Part shown: positions 25,973-35,069 of the stretch, piece after piece
How the letters are laid out: the number at the start of each line of letters is the position of its first letter
Position numbering within the stretch: position 1 is the first letter of the stretch
NCBI GenBank assembly: GCA_046048895.1
Contig: JBJOFF010000004.1
Span: 59,230 to 123,229 of the forward strand
Source: ZLKRG08 sp046048895
GTDB taxonomy: Bacteria > Actinomycetota > Actinomycetes > Nanopelagicales > Nanopelagicaceae
Direction: 5' to 3'
Length of the DNA: 64,000 nt
Position numbers and translations under genes: made by a program
Notes under the pieces: generated by a model
Databases searched by the model: none
What the model saw: only the letters and a program-made list of their open reading frames with translations
What the model was told of the DNA's origin: nothing

Positions 25973-27307
25973 TTAGGCCAACTTCTTTACTGCCGCAATA
26001 AATTTATCTCCACGATCTGCATAATTTTTAAATTGATCCATCGATGCACAAGCTGGTGCCATTAAAACGGTATCCCCAGGTTCAGCCAGAATAAGCGCTT
26101 TTTTAACCACTTCTTCCATTATCTCTGCACCATCAACTCGGTAAAACTCAATGTCATGCTTAGCTAATTCTGCTGCAATCAATTCTCGATCAGTACCTAT
26201 CAGAAGAGCTGCCTTAATGCGTCCTTTGCATTTGGCGATTAAGTCCTCAAATTGCGCACCTTTTGCCAATCCACCAGCAATCCAGATTGAACTAATTGCA
26301 GAGAAGAGTGATGCTTGCGCAGCATGAGGATTGGTGGCTTTGGAATCATTGATCCAGCGGATGCCATTCTTCTCCAGCGCCAATTCAATTCGATGGCGGC
26401 CTGGCGTGAAACTTTGGATTGCGATCCGAATCGTTTCAAGACTTGCACCAAGTGCGCGTGCTAGACCGGCGGCTGCCAAAGTATTTGCCACAGCATGGGG
26501 CACAGTTGGTTGCACCTCATTTAATTCGCAGATTGCACCAGCTTCGTTTGGATTATCACCGAAGGCCCTATCTATCAAGAGCTCTTCAACTAGGCCGAGC
26601 TGTCCAGGCGCAGGAGTATCAAGGCCAAAGTAGATCTTTTTGCCGCTCCAATTACTAATTGATGAAACTAGGTGTTGATCTTGTCCATTGATAATTGCAT
26701 TATCTGTATGTGTCAAAAGTTTAATTTTTGCTTTTGTATATTCAGCAAACGAACCATGCCAGTCAGTGTGATCATCAGCAATATTTAAAATTGCTATAGA
26801 TGCGAATTCTGGATCTTCCATCCAATGAATTTGAAAACTAGATAGCTCAAGCACCAAAACTTGATATTTATGATCGCTCAACACAGAATCAATGACGGTG
26901 GTCCCAACATTTCCGCATGCGTTAGCAGATATTCCTGATGCATTAAGCATAGCCGCGGTTAATTCCGTGGTTGTGGTTTTGCCGTTGGTCCCGGTGATAG
27001 CAATCCATTTCTGATTTGGAGCGTGCAACTTCTTTAAATGCCAAGCGATATCAATTTCATTTGTAATCTGAATGCTCTGTTTATTGAGGGCCTGAATTAA
27101 TAGATGATTTGGCTTCCACCCTGGCGAGACCACTGCCAAATCAAAATCTAAGTTATTTAGCTCGGTGATTGGATGAGATGCAAAATCAGAAACTGGCTTC
27201 TCGTCAGCAATTTTTATGTACGCACCTAACTCTTCTAGGATTTTGGCGACCGAATTTCCGGTAACTCCTGCACCTAAAATCAAAACTTTCTTGCCGGCGA
27301 ATTCCAT
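25973..27307 (-). CDS. murD: UDP-MurNAc-L-alanine--D-glutamate ligase
   Basis: Adds D-glutamate to the stem peptide. 444 aa: Rossmann-like N-terminus (ILGAGVTGNSVA), the ATP loop ITGTNGKTTTTEL, ELSSFQIHW, NIADDHTDWHGS, GRHRIEL and NDSKATNPHAA, all in Mur-ligase order. Separated from mraY by 3 bases. Confidence 0.97.
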   Translation of the reverse strand: MEFAGKKVLILGAGVTGNSVAKILEELGAYIKIADEKPVSDFASHPITELNNLDFDLAVVSPGWKPNHLLIQALNKQSIQITNEIDIAWHLKKLHAPNQKWIAITGTNGKTTTTELTAAMLNASGISANACGNVGTTVIDSVLSDHKYQVLVLELSSFQIHWMEDPEFASIAILNIADDHTDWHGSFAEYTKAKIKLLTHTDNAIINGQDQHLVSSISNWSGKKIYFGLDTPAPGQLGLVEELLIDRAFGDNPNEAGAICELNEVQPTVPHAVANTLAAAGLARALGASLETIRIAIQSFTPGRHRIELALEKNGIRWINDSKATNPHAAQASLFSAISSIWIAGGLAKGAQFEDLIAKCKGRIKAALLIGTDRELIAAELAKHDIEFYRVDGAEIMEEVVKKALILAEPGDTVLMAPACASMDQFKNYADRGDKFIAAVKKLA

Positions 27308-27310
27308 TTT

Positions 27311-28369
27311 CTATGCTGCAACCCACTGCGCATAAAAGAGACCCAAACCAGCCGCTACTGAGAGCCCTGCCAGAATCCAGAATCGCACCACAATGGTTAC
27401 CTCTCCCCATCCCTTTAATTCAAAGTGATGCTGGATTGGAGCCATTCTAAAAATTCGCTTTCCGCCCGTTAATTTAAAGAAGCCCACTTGAATAATTACT
27501 GAAAGTGTAATCATCACAAATAATCCACCAATTGCGATTAGTAATAATTCAGTGCGCATGGAGATTGCTAAACCTGCTAAAGCCCCGCCTAATGCAAGGG
27601 ATCCGGTATCGCCCATAAAAATCTTTGCAGGCGAGGTGTTCCACCAGAGAAAACCCGTGCAGGCGGCAGCCAAAGCGGCAGCTAGTACCGCTAGATCTAA
27701 CGGGTCACGAACTTGATAGCAATTTACTACCGCTACTTCGGTACAAGATTGGCCAAATTGCCATACTCCGATTAAAACGAAAGCAAGAAAAGACATAATG
27801 GAGGCACCGGTAGCTAGTCCATCAAGTCCATCGGCCAAGTTCACGCCGTTACTTGCGGCGGTGACCATAAAAATTACCCAGATAATTAGTGCAACTAAAC
27901 TCAATTTTATTGTGGTATCGCGAAGGAAAGATAAGTTCATTGAAATTGGTGATAATCCATCGCTATTTGGGAACTTTGTTCCGAAGTAACCAAATAACCC
28001 CGCAACAATAATTTGGCCAAACATCTTCTGTTTGGTTCGAAGGCCAAGCGATCTCTGCTTTACCACTTTTAAATAATCATCAATAAATCCAACTAAACCT
28101 AAACCGGTGAAGAGTCCGATGACCAACAATGCGGATGCGCTAAATGCAATACCTAAAACAATGTGGGCCAAGGTGTAGCCGGCAATAGTGGAGAAAATTA
28201 TTGAAATGCCACCCATGGTTGGAGTGCCGCGTTTTGAATGATGACTTTGCGGGCCGTCATCTCGAATCATCTGGCCATAACCATTTTTAGCTAGAATTTT
28301 GATCAAAGCAGGGGTGCCAAAGAAACTAAAAATTAGTGCGAAGATTCCAGATAACAAGATCTCTTTCAC
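27311..28369 (-). CDS. mraY: Phospho-MurNAc-pentapeptide translocase
   Basis: Membrane enzyme making lipid I on undecaprenyl phosphate. 352 aa, about 10 helices. Landmarks are GTPTMGG near residue 50, the catalytic GFIDDYLKV, NGVNLADGLDGLATG, FMGDTGSLALGG and APIQHHFELKGWGE. The start is a GTG (28367-28369) overlapping the murF stop as GTGA, so translation is coupled. Confidence 0.97.
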   Translation of the reverse strand: MKEILLSGIFALIFSFFGTPALIKILAKNGYGQMIRDDGPQSHHSKRGTPTMGGISIIFSTIAGYTLAHIVLGIAFSASALLVIGLFTGLGLVGFIDDYLKVVKQRSLGLRTKQKMFGQIIVAGLFGYFGTKFPNSDGLSPISMNLSFLRDTTIKLSLVALIIWVIFMVTAASNGVNLADGLDGLATGASIMSFLAFVLIGVWQFGQSCTEVAVVNCYQVRDPLDLAVLAAALAAACTGFLWWNTSPAKIFMGDTGSLALGGALAGLAISMRTELLLIAIGGLFVMITLSVIIQVGFFKLTGGKRIFRMAPIQHHFELKGWGEVTIVVRFWILAGLSVAAGLGLFYAQWVAA

Positions 28370-29709
28370 TTAACTCCCCATTTCTCGATTAACGCATCGG
28401 CTAATTTCTCAAGTCCTTCAGCTCGTGAAGCTTTTACCAGCACGATATCTCCGGGAGCAATCTCATTTATCAATGCGATTGCATCTTCCCAATTCTCGTA
28501 ATTAAGCGATGCGCCATATTCCTTGGCATTAATTGCCACCAGATGATCAACGCCTAAATCCCGAGTAAGGGTGCCAATTTTTTCATGCGCTTGCGCTGAT
28601 GACGCGCCGAGTTCGTGCATCTTTCCCAAAAATGCCCATGCTGATCCTCCCCGCTCTTGCGCGAACAATCGGAGTGAGAATAACGCCGCTTCCATAGATT
28701 CTGGATTGGCGTTGTATGCATCGTTGATTAGCAATAGACCTGGTAATTCGTGTATTTGCATGCGCCATTTGCTGCGACTGACCGCAGTAGAGAGCGCGGT
28801 AGCAATGTGATCGTTTGAGATACCTAGCGCAATTGCCGCCGCCGCCGCAGCTAATGCATTAGGGATCTGTTGTGCGCCAATTAGACGCATACCAACTGAA
28901 ACTCGACCTTCGCCATCTACTAAATCAAAATGAGGAGAACCTTCTCTGATTTCGATATCTGCCGCCCGCACATCTGCATCTGCGTTCTCGCCAAATGTGA
29001 TGACCCGTCCAGCGAAGTTAGTCGCCATCTTTGGAGTGAACGGATCATACAAACCAAGCACCGCAATTCCATCCGTTGGAAGCGATTTAATTAATTCCGC
29101 CTTCGCAGTGGCAATGTTTTCGATGCTGCCAAATTCAGCTAAATGAGCGCTACCTACCTTGAGCACAATTCCAATATCTGGCTTTACGATTGCGGCTAAG
29201 TTCTTGATATCTCCAATGTGTCTAGCTCCCAATTCCGCAATACAAAACTTTGTTTCTTCATCGCAACGCAATAAATTAAGTGGAGCTCCTAATTCATTAT
29301 TGAATGAGTTCTCTGGAGAAATAGTTGGGCCGATACTCTCCAAAATATGATGCAGTAAATCTTTAGTGGTGGTTTTACCTTGCGATCCAGTAATTCCGAT
29401 TACTTTCAAATTTGGTAATTGCATTCTCACAAATGCCGCTAATTTTCCAAGGGCTACCAATACATCGTCTACTTTTATGTTCGGAACTGTAATATCTTTA
29501 GATACTAAGGCAAATTGCGCACCATTATCGATAGCGTTCTGTGCAAAATCGTGGCCATCTGCATTTTCGCCATGTAATGCAAGGAAGAGTGTACCCGCGG
29601 TGGCTTTACGTGAATCAAAGACTGGCGCTAACCAGATTTCAGTGTTGCCATCCACATTTAATTGACCGTCAACAATTTCTGCAATTTGCGAAGCTTTCAT
29701 CCGAATCAT
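28366..29709 (-). CDS. murF: UDP-MurNAc-tripeptide--D-alanyl-D-alanine ligase
   Basis: Adds D-Ala-D-Ala to finish the UDP-MurNAc pentapeptide. 447 aa with ATP loop GITGSQGKTTTKDLL, the acceptor segment SFNNELGAPLN, ELGARHIGDI, and NDAYNANPESMEAAL in the third domain. The ATG at 29707-29709 overlaps the murE stop as ATGA; an internal ATG three codons later is a less likely alternative. Confidence 0.97.
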   Translation of the reverse strand: MIRMKASQIAEIVDGQLNVDGNTEIWLAPVFDSRKATAGTLFLALHGENADGHDFAQNAIDNGAQFALVSKDITVPNIKVDDVLVALGKLAAFVRMQLPNLKVIGITGSQGKTTTKDLLHHILESIGPTISPENSFNNELGAPLNLLRCDEETKFCIAELGARHIGDIKNLAAIVKPDIGIVLKVGSAHLAEFGSIENIATAKAELIKSLPTDGIAVLGLYDPFTPKMATNFAGRVITFGENADADVRAADIEIREGSPHFDLVDGEGRVSVGMRLIGAQQIPNALAAAAAAIALGISNDHIATALSTAVSRSKWRMQIHELPGLLLINDAYNANPESMEAALFSLRLFAQERGGSAWAFLGKMHELGASSAQAHEKIGTLTRDLGVDHLVAINAKEYGASLNYENWEDAIALINEIAPGDIVLVKASRAEGLEKLADALIEKWGVK

Positions 29710-31175
29710 TTACGGCTCGCAATCGCTTGAGCCAAAATTTTTCGATCATCAAAAGGATGTTTGATACCAGCAATTTCTTGGCCAGTTTCATGGCCTTTAC
29801 CCAAGATTGCAACTACATCGCCCTTTTCTGCCATTGAAACTGCCTGCTCGATTGCTGCCTTACGGTCGGCAATTACTACCCCGTTATGAGTTAACCCCGA
29901 GACCATCTCAGCCAAAATAACTTCTGGATCTTCACTTCTTGGATTATCGCTAGTGAAAATTGGCAGCTCCGCAGCGGTAAGCGCTTTACCCATTAGCGGG
30001 CGCTTGCTCTTATCTCTATCTCCACCACATCCCAGCACCGCAATAACTTTTCCGGCTGCTAACTCTTTTGCGCTTTTTAATACATTAATTACCGCATCAG
30101 GAGTATGCGCATAATCTACAAATGCTAGAAAATCTTGACCTAAATTTACTTGCTCTATTCGACCCGGTGCACCGGTGTACGAGGCAAGGTTTGCAGATAT
30201 TTCAATTGGATCTACTCCGCTGATAACCGCAATCGCAACTGCCATCAATAAATTATCAAGATTGTAGCCACCAATTAGATTGGTAACGCCTTCGATAAGA
30301 ATTCCGTCTTTCCCACGAATTTTAATTTGAGTGCTAGTTGCGAATCTTTGAATTTCTTCGTATCGCCAATCAGCTTTAGCGCTTCTGGAAATTTTGACCA
30401 CTGGAATTTCAATTGACTCTGCTAGTTTTGCGCCATATTTATCGTCGATATTAATCACCGCTAAATCAGAGCGACCAAAGGTAAAGAGTTTGGCCTTTGC
30501 TTTGAAATAAGAGCTCATATCTCCGTGAAAATCCAGATGGTCCTGAGTTAAGTTGGTAAAACCAGAGACTTTGAATTGAGTGCCGTTTACTCGAAATTGC
30601 TCTAGCGCATGACTTGAAACTTCCATCGCAACTGCACGGCAGTGACGCTCTTTCATTGCGGCTAATAACGCCTGCAAGGGTGCCGCTTCTGGAGTGGTAT
30701 GTGAAGCCGGCATAATTTCATGATTTATTTGAGTATTTACGGTTCCAATTAAACCGCTATCCCATCCGGCTCTCTGCCAAATTTGATGCAACAGAGTGGA
30801 AACAGTGGTTTTGCCATTGGTACCCGTTATGCCGACAGTAAACATATTGGCACTTGGATTTTGATTAATATGTGCAGCAATTTCGCCGACAATGCGGCGT
30901 GGATTTGGGACTATCAAAGTCGGCAATTTAGCTGATGCAACTTGACCGCCGGCAGTATCTGAAATTACTGCGACCGCGCCATTAGCAATTGCTTGATCTA
31001 AGAATTCAATTCCATGAGTTTTATTTCCCGAAATCGCCACAAAGATATCGCCTGGTTCAACATCAGCTGCATTTTGTGCGATGCCGGTAACTTCAAAATC
31101 TTGCTCGAATTCAACGCCGATTAATTTTGCAATTTCTGCAAAGCTAACTTTAGAAGAATTCACAGGTCTAATCAT
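29706..31175 (-). CDS. murE: UDP-MurNAc-L-Ala-D-Glu--meso-DAP ligase
   Basis: Adds the diamino acid at position 3 of the stem peptide. 489 aa. ATP loop GITGTNGKTTVSTLL, SSHALEQFRV, FTNLTQDHLDFHG, and DYAHTPDAV are present. The specificity loop reads DNPRSEDP, the form that binds meso-diaminopimelate rather than lysine, so the wall peptide is predicted to be the DAP type. It overlaps ftsI by 4 bases. Confidence 0.97.
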   Translation of the reverse strand: MIRPVNSSKVSFAEIAKLIGVEFEQDFEVTGIAQNAADVEPGDIFVAISGNKTHGIEFLDQAIANGAVAVISDTAGGQVASAKLPTLIVPNPRRIVGEIAAHINQNPSANMFTVGITGTNGKTTVSTLLHQIWQRAGWDSGLIGTVNTQINHEIMPASHTTPEAAPLQALLAAMKERHCRAVAMEVSSHALEQFRVNGTQFKVSGFTNLTQDHLDFHGDMSSYFKAKAKLFTFGRSDLAVINIDDKYGAKLAESIEIPVVKISRSAKADWRYEEIQRFATSTQIKIRGKDGILIEGVTNLIGGYNLDNLLMAVAIAVISGVDPIEISANLASYTGAPGRIEQVNLGQDFLAFVDYAHTPDAVINVLKSAKELAAGKVIAVLGCGGDRDKSKRPLMGKALTAAELPIFTSDNPRSEDPEVILAEMVSGLTHNGVVIADRKAAIEQAVSMAEKGDVVAILGKGHETGQEIAGIKHPFDDRKILAQAIASRK

Positions 31176-32974
31176 TGTTTGCTCTTCTTAGCGGCTAACT
31201 TCGCTGCAGCAGCTTTCTGTGCGGCTACCTCAGCAGCATTTAAAGGTATGGCATCTACCTTGGTATTAGTAGGTGGAATATGTTTTGCTTCCAAGACATA
31301 ACTCATAACTTCTTTAAATACGGGACCACCCAAAACGCCACCCCAGTGCATACCTTGTGGAGCCTGAATCGTCACGCTAACAACATACTTTGGTTGATCC
31401 GCAGGAGCAAAACCAATAAATGAAGCGGTGTATCCGCTATATCGACCATTTACTACTCTCTCTGCAGTTCCAGTCTTGCCTGCAATTCGATAACCTGGAA
31501 TTGCAGCGCTTGGCGCAGTTCCATTTGGCCCGACCACACTCTCCATGATTAGTCGCATCTTTCGTGCAGTCTCAGCGCTAACTACCTTAATTTCTTCACG
31601 AGGTTTAGCAGGTGTGTAATGGCCTTGCGCATCTAAAGTTCCAGCAATCACGGTTGGCTCAACTCGAACGCCATCATTTGCGATTGTGGCAAAAATCGAT
31701 GTTGCTTGCATTGCTGTTACTGAATAGGCCTGACCAAATGACATTGCTGGTTTTGTAGTGCCACTCCAATCTTTTGGCGCATTAATAAGCCCCGGTGATT
31801 CGCCCGGCAGTCCTGAATTCGTTGAACTTCCGACGCCAAATTTACGTAAGTAGTCGTAAAGCTGTTGATCGCTCAATTTTGAGCCAATCTTGATAGTTCC
31901 GGTGTTGCTTGAAACTGCCAAAATACCGGCAGTTGTTAAATGCTGTAGCGGGTGACGATCATGATCTTTGAAAACCTTATAAGGAGTTCTTAGTTGATAA
32001 GGAACTTCAAAGATTGTTGTAGGAGTAACCAGTTTCTCCTCAAGGGCTGCCGCTAAAGTCATTACTTTGCCAGTTGAGCCTGGCTCATAAACTTCTTCTA
32101 CGGATGCATTATGAACTTTACTTAAAACGACTGGCTTATTTGGATCAAAAGTTGGTGCGGTCGCGTGAGCCAAAATTTGACCAGTTTTTGGATCCATCAC
32201 AATAACGGTTCCACTTTTAGCATTTGAGTTGCGAACTGCTTTTGCAATTGCATTCAAGGCAACGTACTGAATATCTCGATCAATTGTTAAGCGAATTGAA
32301 TCTCCTGCTTTTGCTTGCACAATTTGCTGTTGCGTACCTGGAATTTCGGCCCAGATTCCATTTGCGTACACATACTTTCCATCTTGGCCTTTAAGCGTTG
32401 AATTAAAACCAGATTCAATGCCAGCTGCACCTTCACCGGCTTGGTTAGTAAATCCAATCAGCGAAGCCACCGTGGTGCCGGCTGGATATTCGCGTGTGTA
32501 ATTACGTTCTGGAAAGAAACCAACTATACGCTTATTGAAATCTTGTTTAGAGAGTTTGTCGTTGTAATTAGCGAAAGCTTGCTTCAACGCGCTCCATTGA
32601 GCAGGCGTAGCATTTCTAGCCACTAGGTACCAACGCTTCTCGCCCACAATTTTGGAGAGAATCTCACTTGGCGTCATTTTTAAAATTGGAGCTGCAATTT
32701 CTGCAGTCACTTCTGGATTTTCGATCATCTGCTGATCAACCACAATATTTATTCGGCTCACGCTTCTAGCAAAAGGAATCCCATTAATGTCAGTAATTTC
32801 GCCTCTTGGCGCCAACAAAGTGCTGACGCGATAGAGCTCATTCTCAGCCCTCGAAGCATAATCCCCTGCATTTACTGCCTGTACGTCTACCAACCGAATA
32901 GTCAGGGCAAAAATCGCAACTATAAAAATTGCGATTAATTTAGTGATACGTTTTTGAAATTCTGATTTCGGCAT
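31172..32974 (-). CDS. ftsI: Septal penicillin-binding protein (FtsI/PBP2B-type transpeptidase)
   Basis: Class B PBP cross-linking septal peptidoglycan. 600 aa: one N-terminal membrane helix (residues about 12-32), the dimerisation domain, then the transpeptidase domain with active-site EPGSTGKVM (Ser about 300), AVSSNTGT (SxN) and AGKTGTAERV (KTG). The C-terminus is a short Lys/Ala-rich tail with no PASTA repeats. Between ftsL and murE, as expected. Confidence 0.96.
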   Translation of the reverse strand: MPKSEFQKRITKLIAIFIVAIFALTIRLVDVQAVNAGDYASRAENELYRVSTLLAPRGEITDINGIPFARSVSRINIVVDQQMIENPEVTAEIAAPILKMTPSEILSKIVGEKRWYLVARNATPAQWSALKQAFANYNDKLSKQDFNKRIVGFFPERNYTREYPAGTTVASLIGFTNQAGEGAAGIESGFNSTLKGQDGKYVYANGIWAEIPGTQQQIVQAKAGDSIRLTIDRDIQYVALNAIAKAVRNSNAKSGTVIVMDPKTGQILAHATAPTFDPNKPVVLSKVHNASVEEVYEPGSTGKVMTLAAALEEKLVTPTTIFEVPYQLRTPYKVFKDHDRHPLQHLTTAGILAVSSNTGTIKIGSKLSDQQLYDYLRKFGVGSSTNSGLPGESPGLINAPKDWSGTTKPAMSFGQAYSVTAMQATSIFATIANDGVRVEPTVIAGTLDAQGHYTPAKPREEIKVVSAETARKMRLIMESVVGPNGTAPSAAIPGYRIAGKTGTAERVVNGRYSGYTASFIGFAPADQPKYVVSVTIQAPQGMHWGGVLGGPVFKEVMSYVLEAKHIPPTNTKVDAIPLNAAEVAAQKAAAAKLAAKKSKQ

Positions 32975-32977
32975 CTG

Positions 32978-33364
32978 CTAGCCATTTACTGGATTGTTGA
33001 TATCGATAAAACGAGGTTGAGAATTTGGACTCATACCTAATTTGCGCGCTTCTGAGGCTAACGCCATTGGGGAGCTCTTGTGAGCTATTAAGCTATTAAT
33101 TGCTTCGCGTTCATCGCTCAAGACTTGTGCTTCGCGTTGCAAATTAGCCAGGGTGAATGCATCTTTCGTTGACATGGAAGTAATTGCAAACATCATTAAA
33201 AGCATTAGTAATGCAACTACAGTTCCAAGGGAAGCGAAAGAACGAGTTGAGATTTTTTTGCCGGTCTCTAGCTCTGGAACCAATCGTAAAATAGCACGCT
33301 GTGAACTTTGGGTGAGCGCTTGACGAGTCTTATTAATTGCTGGCGTAAAACTTGGAAGTGCCAT
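32978..33364 (-). CDS. ftsL: FtsL-like divisome membrane protein
   Basis: 128 aa bitopic protein: about 45-residue cytoplasmic segment, one membrane helix (residues about 46-66, LGTVVALLMLLMMFAITSM), then a short extracytoplasmic coiled coil (TLANLQREAQVLSDEREAINSL) and an SSPMALASEARKLGM segment as in FtsL/FtsB proteins. Position between rsmH and ftsI supports FtsL. Sequence conservation in this family is low, so the name rests on topology and synteny. Confidence 0.85.
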   Translation of the reverse strand: MALPSFTPAINKTRQALTQSSQRAILRLVPELETGKKISTRSFASLGTVVALLMLLMMFAITSMSTKDAFTLANLQREAQVLSDEREAINSLIAHKSSPMALASEARKLGMSPNSQPRFIDINNPVNG

Positions 33365-34300
33365 TTAAGCTGCCACCCTTTCCACTGCACGGATTCGAAC
33401 TGATTGCGCACGAGAGTTGGCTGCAATCTCTAAATCGCTAGCAGCTTCGCCCTTTGCAATCACTTTGAACTTCGCTTCATGTCCAGGAAGTTCAATCGGA
33501 AGGTCACGAGGAGAAGTTGATTGCGTGACCTGCGCGAAAGCTTCCTTAACAATTCGATCTTCTAGAGATTGGAATGAGAGCACGACTAAACGGCCACCTA
33601 CTTTTAATAAGTTGAGCGCTTGAGGAAGCGCGTTCTCAATTACTTCCAATTCGTTATTAACTGCAATCCGAAGCGCTTGAAAGGTGCGCTTGGCTGGATT
33701 TCCACCAGTGCGTCGAGCCGCAGCTGGAATCGCGTTCTTGATCAATGCGGCCAGCGAGGCAGTTGATCTAATTGGTGCGATTTCGCGCTCACGAATAATG
33801 AAATCAGCAATTCTTGGCGCAAATTTCTCTTCACCGTAAACGCGAAGTATTCGTGCAATTTCTCCGTGTGACCAAGTATTTAAAATATCTTCGGCCGTAA
33901 TCCCTTGTGATTGATCCATTCGCATGTCAAGTGGCGCATCTTGTGAATAAGAAAAACCACGTTCTGCGACATCTAATTGCATTGAAGATACGCCAAGGTC
34001 AAACAGCGCTGCATCTATTTTTTCAAAACCAAATGACTTAACAACATTTTCAAATTTATCGAAAACTGAATGTGCAATATGTACGCGGCTGCCAAATTCT
34101 GAAAGTCTGGCACTAGCTTTTTCAATCGCAGCGGTGTCTCGATCAATGCCAATTAAAGTCAGATTTGGAAAACGATTTAGCATTTCAAATGAGTGTCCAC
34201 CAAGACCCAAAGTTGCATCTACAAAGACTGGAGAGGAAGAATTTTCAATTGCTGGTGTTAGCAATTCAATGCAACGATCCAATGCGACAGATATATGCAT
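33365..34300 (-). CDS. rsmH: 16S rRNA m4C1402 methyltransferase
   Basis: SAM-dependent methyltransferase (MraW) modifying C1402 of 16S rRNA. 311 aa with the SAM motif FVDATLGLGGHS (residues about 25-36), LIGIDRD, ALFDLGVSSMQLD, ERGFSYSQDAPLDMRMD and the C-terminal VLSFQSLEDRIVK. The start ATG (34298-34300) has AGGGGAAG upstream. The 151-base leader between it and mraZ holds the mraW-type hairpin (34369-34438). Confidence 0.96.
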   Translation of the reverse strand: MHISVALDRCIELLTPAIENSSSPVFVDATLGLGGHSFEMLNRFPNLTLIGIDRDTAAIEKASARLSEFGSRVHIAHSVFDKFENVVKSFGFEKIDAALFDLGVSSMQLDVAERGFSYSQDAPLDMRMDQSQGITAEDILNTWSHGEIARILRVYGEEKFAPRIADFIIREREIAPIRSTASLAALIKNAIPAAARRTGGNPAKRTFQALRIAVNNELEVIENALPQALNLLKVGGRLVVLSFQSLEDRIVKEAFAQVTQSTSPRDLPIELPGHEAKFKVIAKGEAASDLEIAANSRAQSVRIRAVERVAA

Positions 34301-34368
34301 TTACTTCCCCTTTCCTGCCTAAATACTTACTTCACTTGCGGTTTATGCATTTCGCTTTTAAACCCTCT

Positions 34369-34438
34369 GGTCACTGCCGTCCTACGGATCAGGTTTCGGC
34401 TTCGGGGAAGTGAAGTCGAAACGAGGAAGGCAGTGGCC
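34369..34438 (-). ncRNA. mraW RNA motif (structured leader of rsmH)
   Basis: On the minus strand an outer 10-bp stem (34429-34438 with 34369-34378, one G-U pair) encloses an inner 11-bp stem (34412-34422 with 34393-34403, one G-U pair). The inner stem is capped by the loop ACTTCCCC. A single nested hairpin of this kind, carrying CUUCCCC in the terminal loop and lying upstream of mraW/rsmH in the peptidoglycan operon of actinobacteria, is what I recall of the mraW RNA motif found by comparative genomics. It starts 13 bases after the mraZ stop codon. Its ligand or role is not known; it could control rsmH and downstream genes relative to mraZ. Confidence 0.82.
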
Positions 34439-34451
34439 ACAAGGTTTAGTT

Positions 34452-34883
34452 TTAGAAGAGTCCTGGAAATACCTCTTCTGAAACATCAGCGAAATTCTTT
34501 TCACGATCTGCGAGGTACTCGTTCCACGCCTTTGAATCCCAAATTTCAACTCGGGTATTTGCGCCAATTACTACGCACACTTTTTTTAAACTTGCATATT
34601 CACGAAGACTCTGCGGAATTGTCACGCGGCCTTGACGATCAGGAATTTCATCGTGTGCACCAGCAAACATGACACGTGAATAATCACGAGCTGCTTTTTG
34701 AGTAACTGGCGCTTGTCTCAAAGTTTCAGTGATATTTACGAATTCACTTTGTGGAAATACATATAGGCAACGCTCTTGGCCTTTGGTGATTACTAGACCG
34801 GTTGCTAGCTCTTCGCGGAACTTCGCAGGGAGGATCAAACGACCCTTCTCATCAAGCTTTGGTTCGTGGGTTCCCAAGAACAT
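34452..34883 (-). CDS. mraZ: Transcriptional regulator MraZ
   Basis: Repressor or modulator of the dcw operon. 143 aa made of two SpoVT/AbrB-like halves, each with the DxxGR signature: DEKGRLILPAKFR (residues 11-23) and DRQGRVTIPQSLR (residues about 81-93). MraZ forms a ring that binds short direct repeats at 10-bp spacing in its own promoter, and such repeats are present directly upstream (34941-35010). The ribosome site is the purine-rich GGGGAAGGGGG. Confidence 0.96.
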   Translation of the reverse strand: MFLGTHEPKLDEKGRLILPAKFREELATGLVITKGQERCLYVFPQSEFVNITETLRQAPVTQKAARDYSRVMFAGAHDEIPDRQGRVTIPQSLREYASLKKVCVVIGANTRVEIWDSKAWNEYLADREKNFADVSEEVFPGLF

Positions 34884-34940
34884 CGCTTAGGCCCCCTTCC
34901 CCAGGTTCCTAATTAAGGCTGAACTTCCGCCTTACAATTC

Positions 34941-35010
34941 CCCACTTTACTCCCTTTTGCTCCTTTTTCAACCACCTTTAGCCACTTTTTTCCCATTTGC
35001 CCCCACTTCG
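34941..35010 (-). promoter_or_regulatory. MraZ operator: seven decamer direct repeats with embedded promoter
   Basis: Seven consecutive 10-base blocks start at 34941, 34951, 34961, 34971, 34981, 34991 and 35001. On the minus strand each carries an A-rich run followed by a G-rich core: AAAGTGGG, AAAAGGGA, AAAAAGGA, AAGGTGGT, AAAGTGGC, AAATGGGA and AAGTGGGG. E. coli MraZ binds three TGGGN repeats at the same 10-bp period. A sigma-70-like promoter lies within: TTGAAA (34966-34971), 16 bases, TAAAGT (34944-34949). Occupancy would block it. Confidence 0.72.
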
Positions 35011-35027
35011 GACTCACTTCTTTCCAA

Positions 35028-35054
35028 CAAAAAAAGGCGCTCCGAAGAGCGCCT
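35028..35054 (-). terminator. Rho-independent terminator after the DUF3040 gene
   Basis: On the minus strand AGGCGCTC, a TTCG tetraloop and GAGCGCCT form a perfect 8-bp stem (35035-35054), followed directly by seven T residues (35028-35034). It is 15 bases past the DUF3040 stop and separates the SOS operon from the mraZ promoter, which lies just downstream on the same strand. Confidence 0.92.
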
Positions 35055-35069
35055 AAAATTTGAATTTAA

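Noticed and set aside
34321..34350. Seven-codon reading frame (MHKPQVK) between the mraW RNA and rsmH
   Set aside because: No ribosome site and too short to judge; probably chance in the leader.
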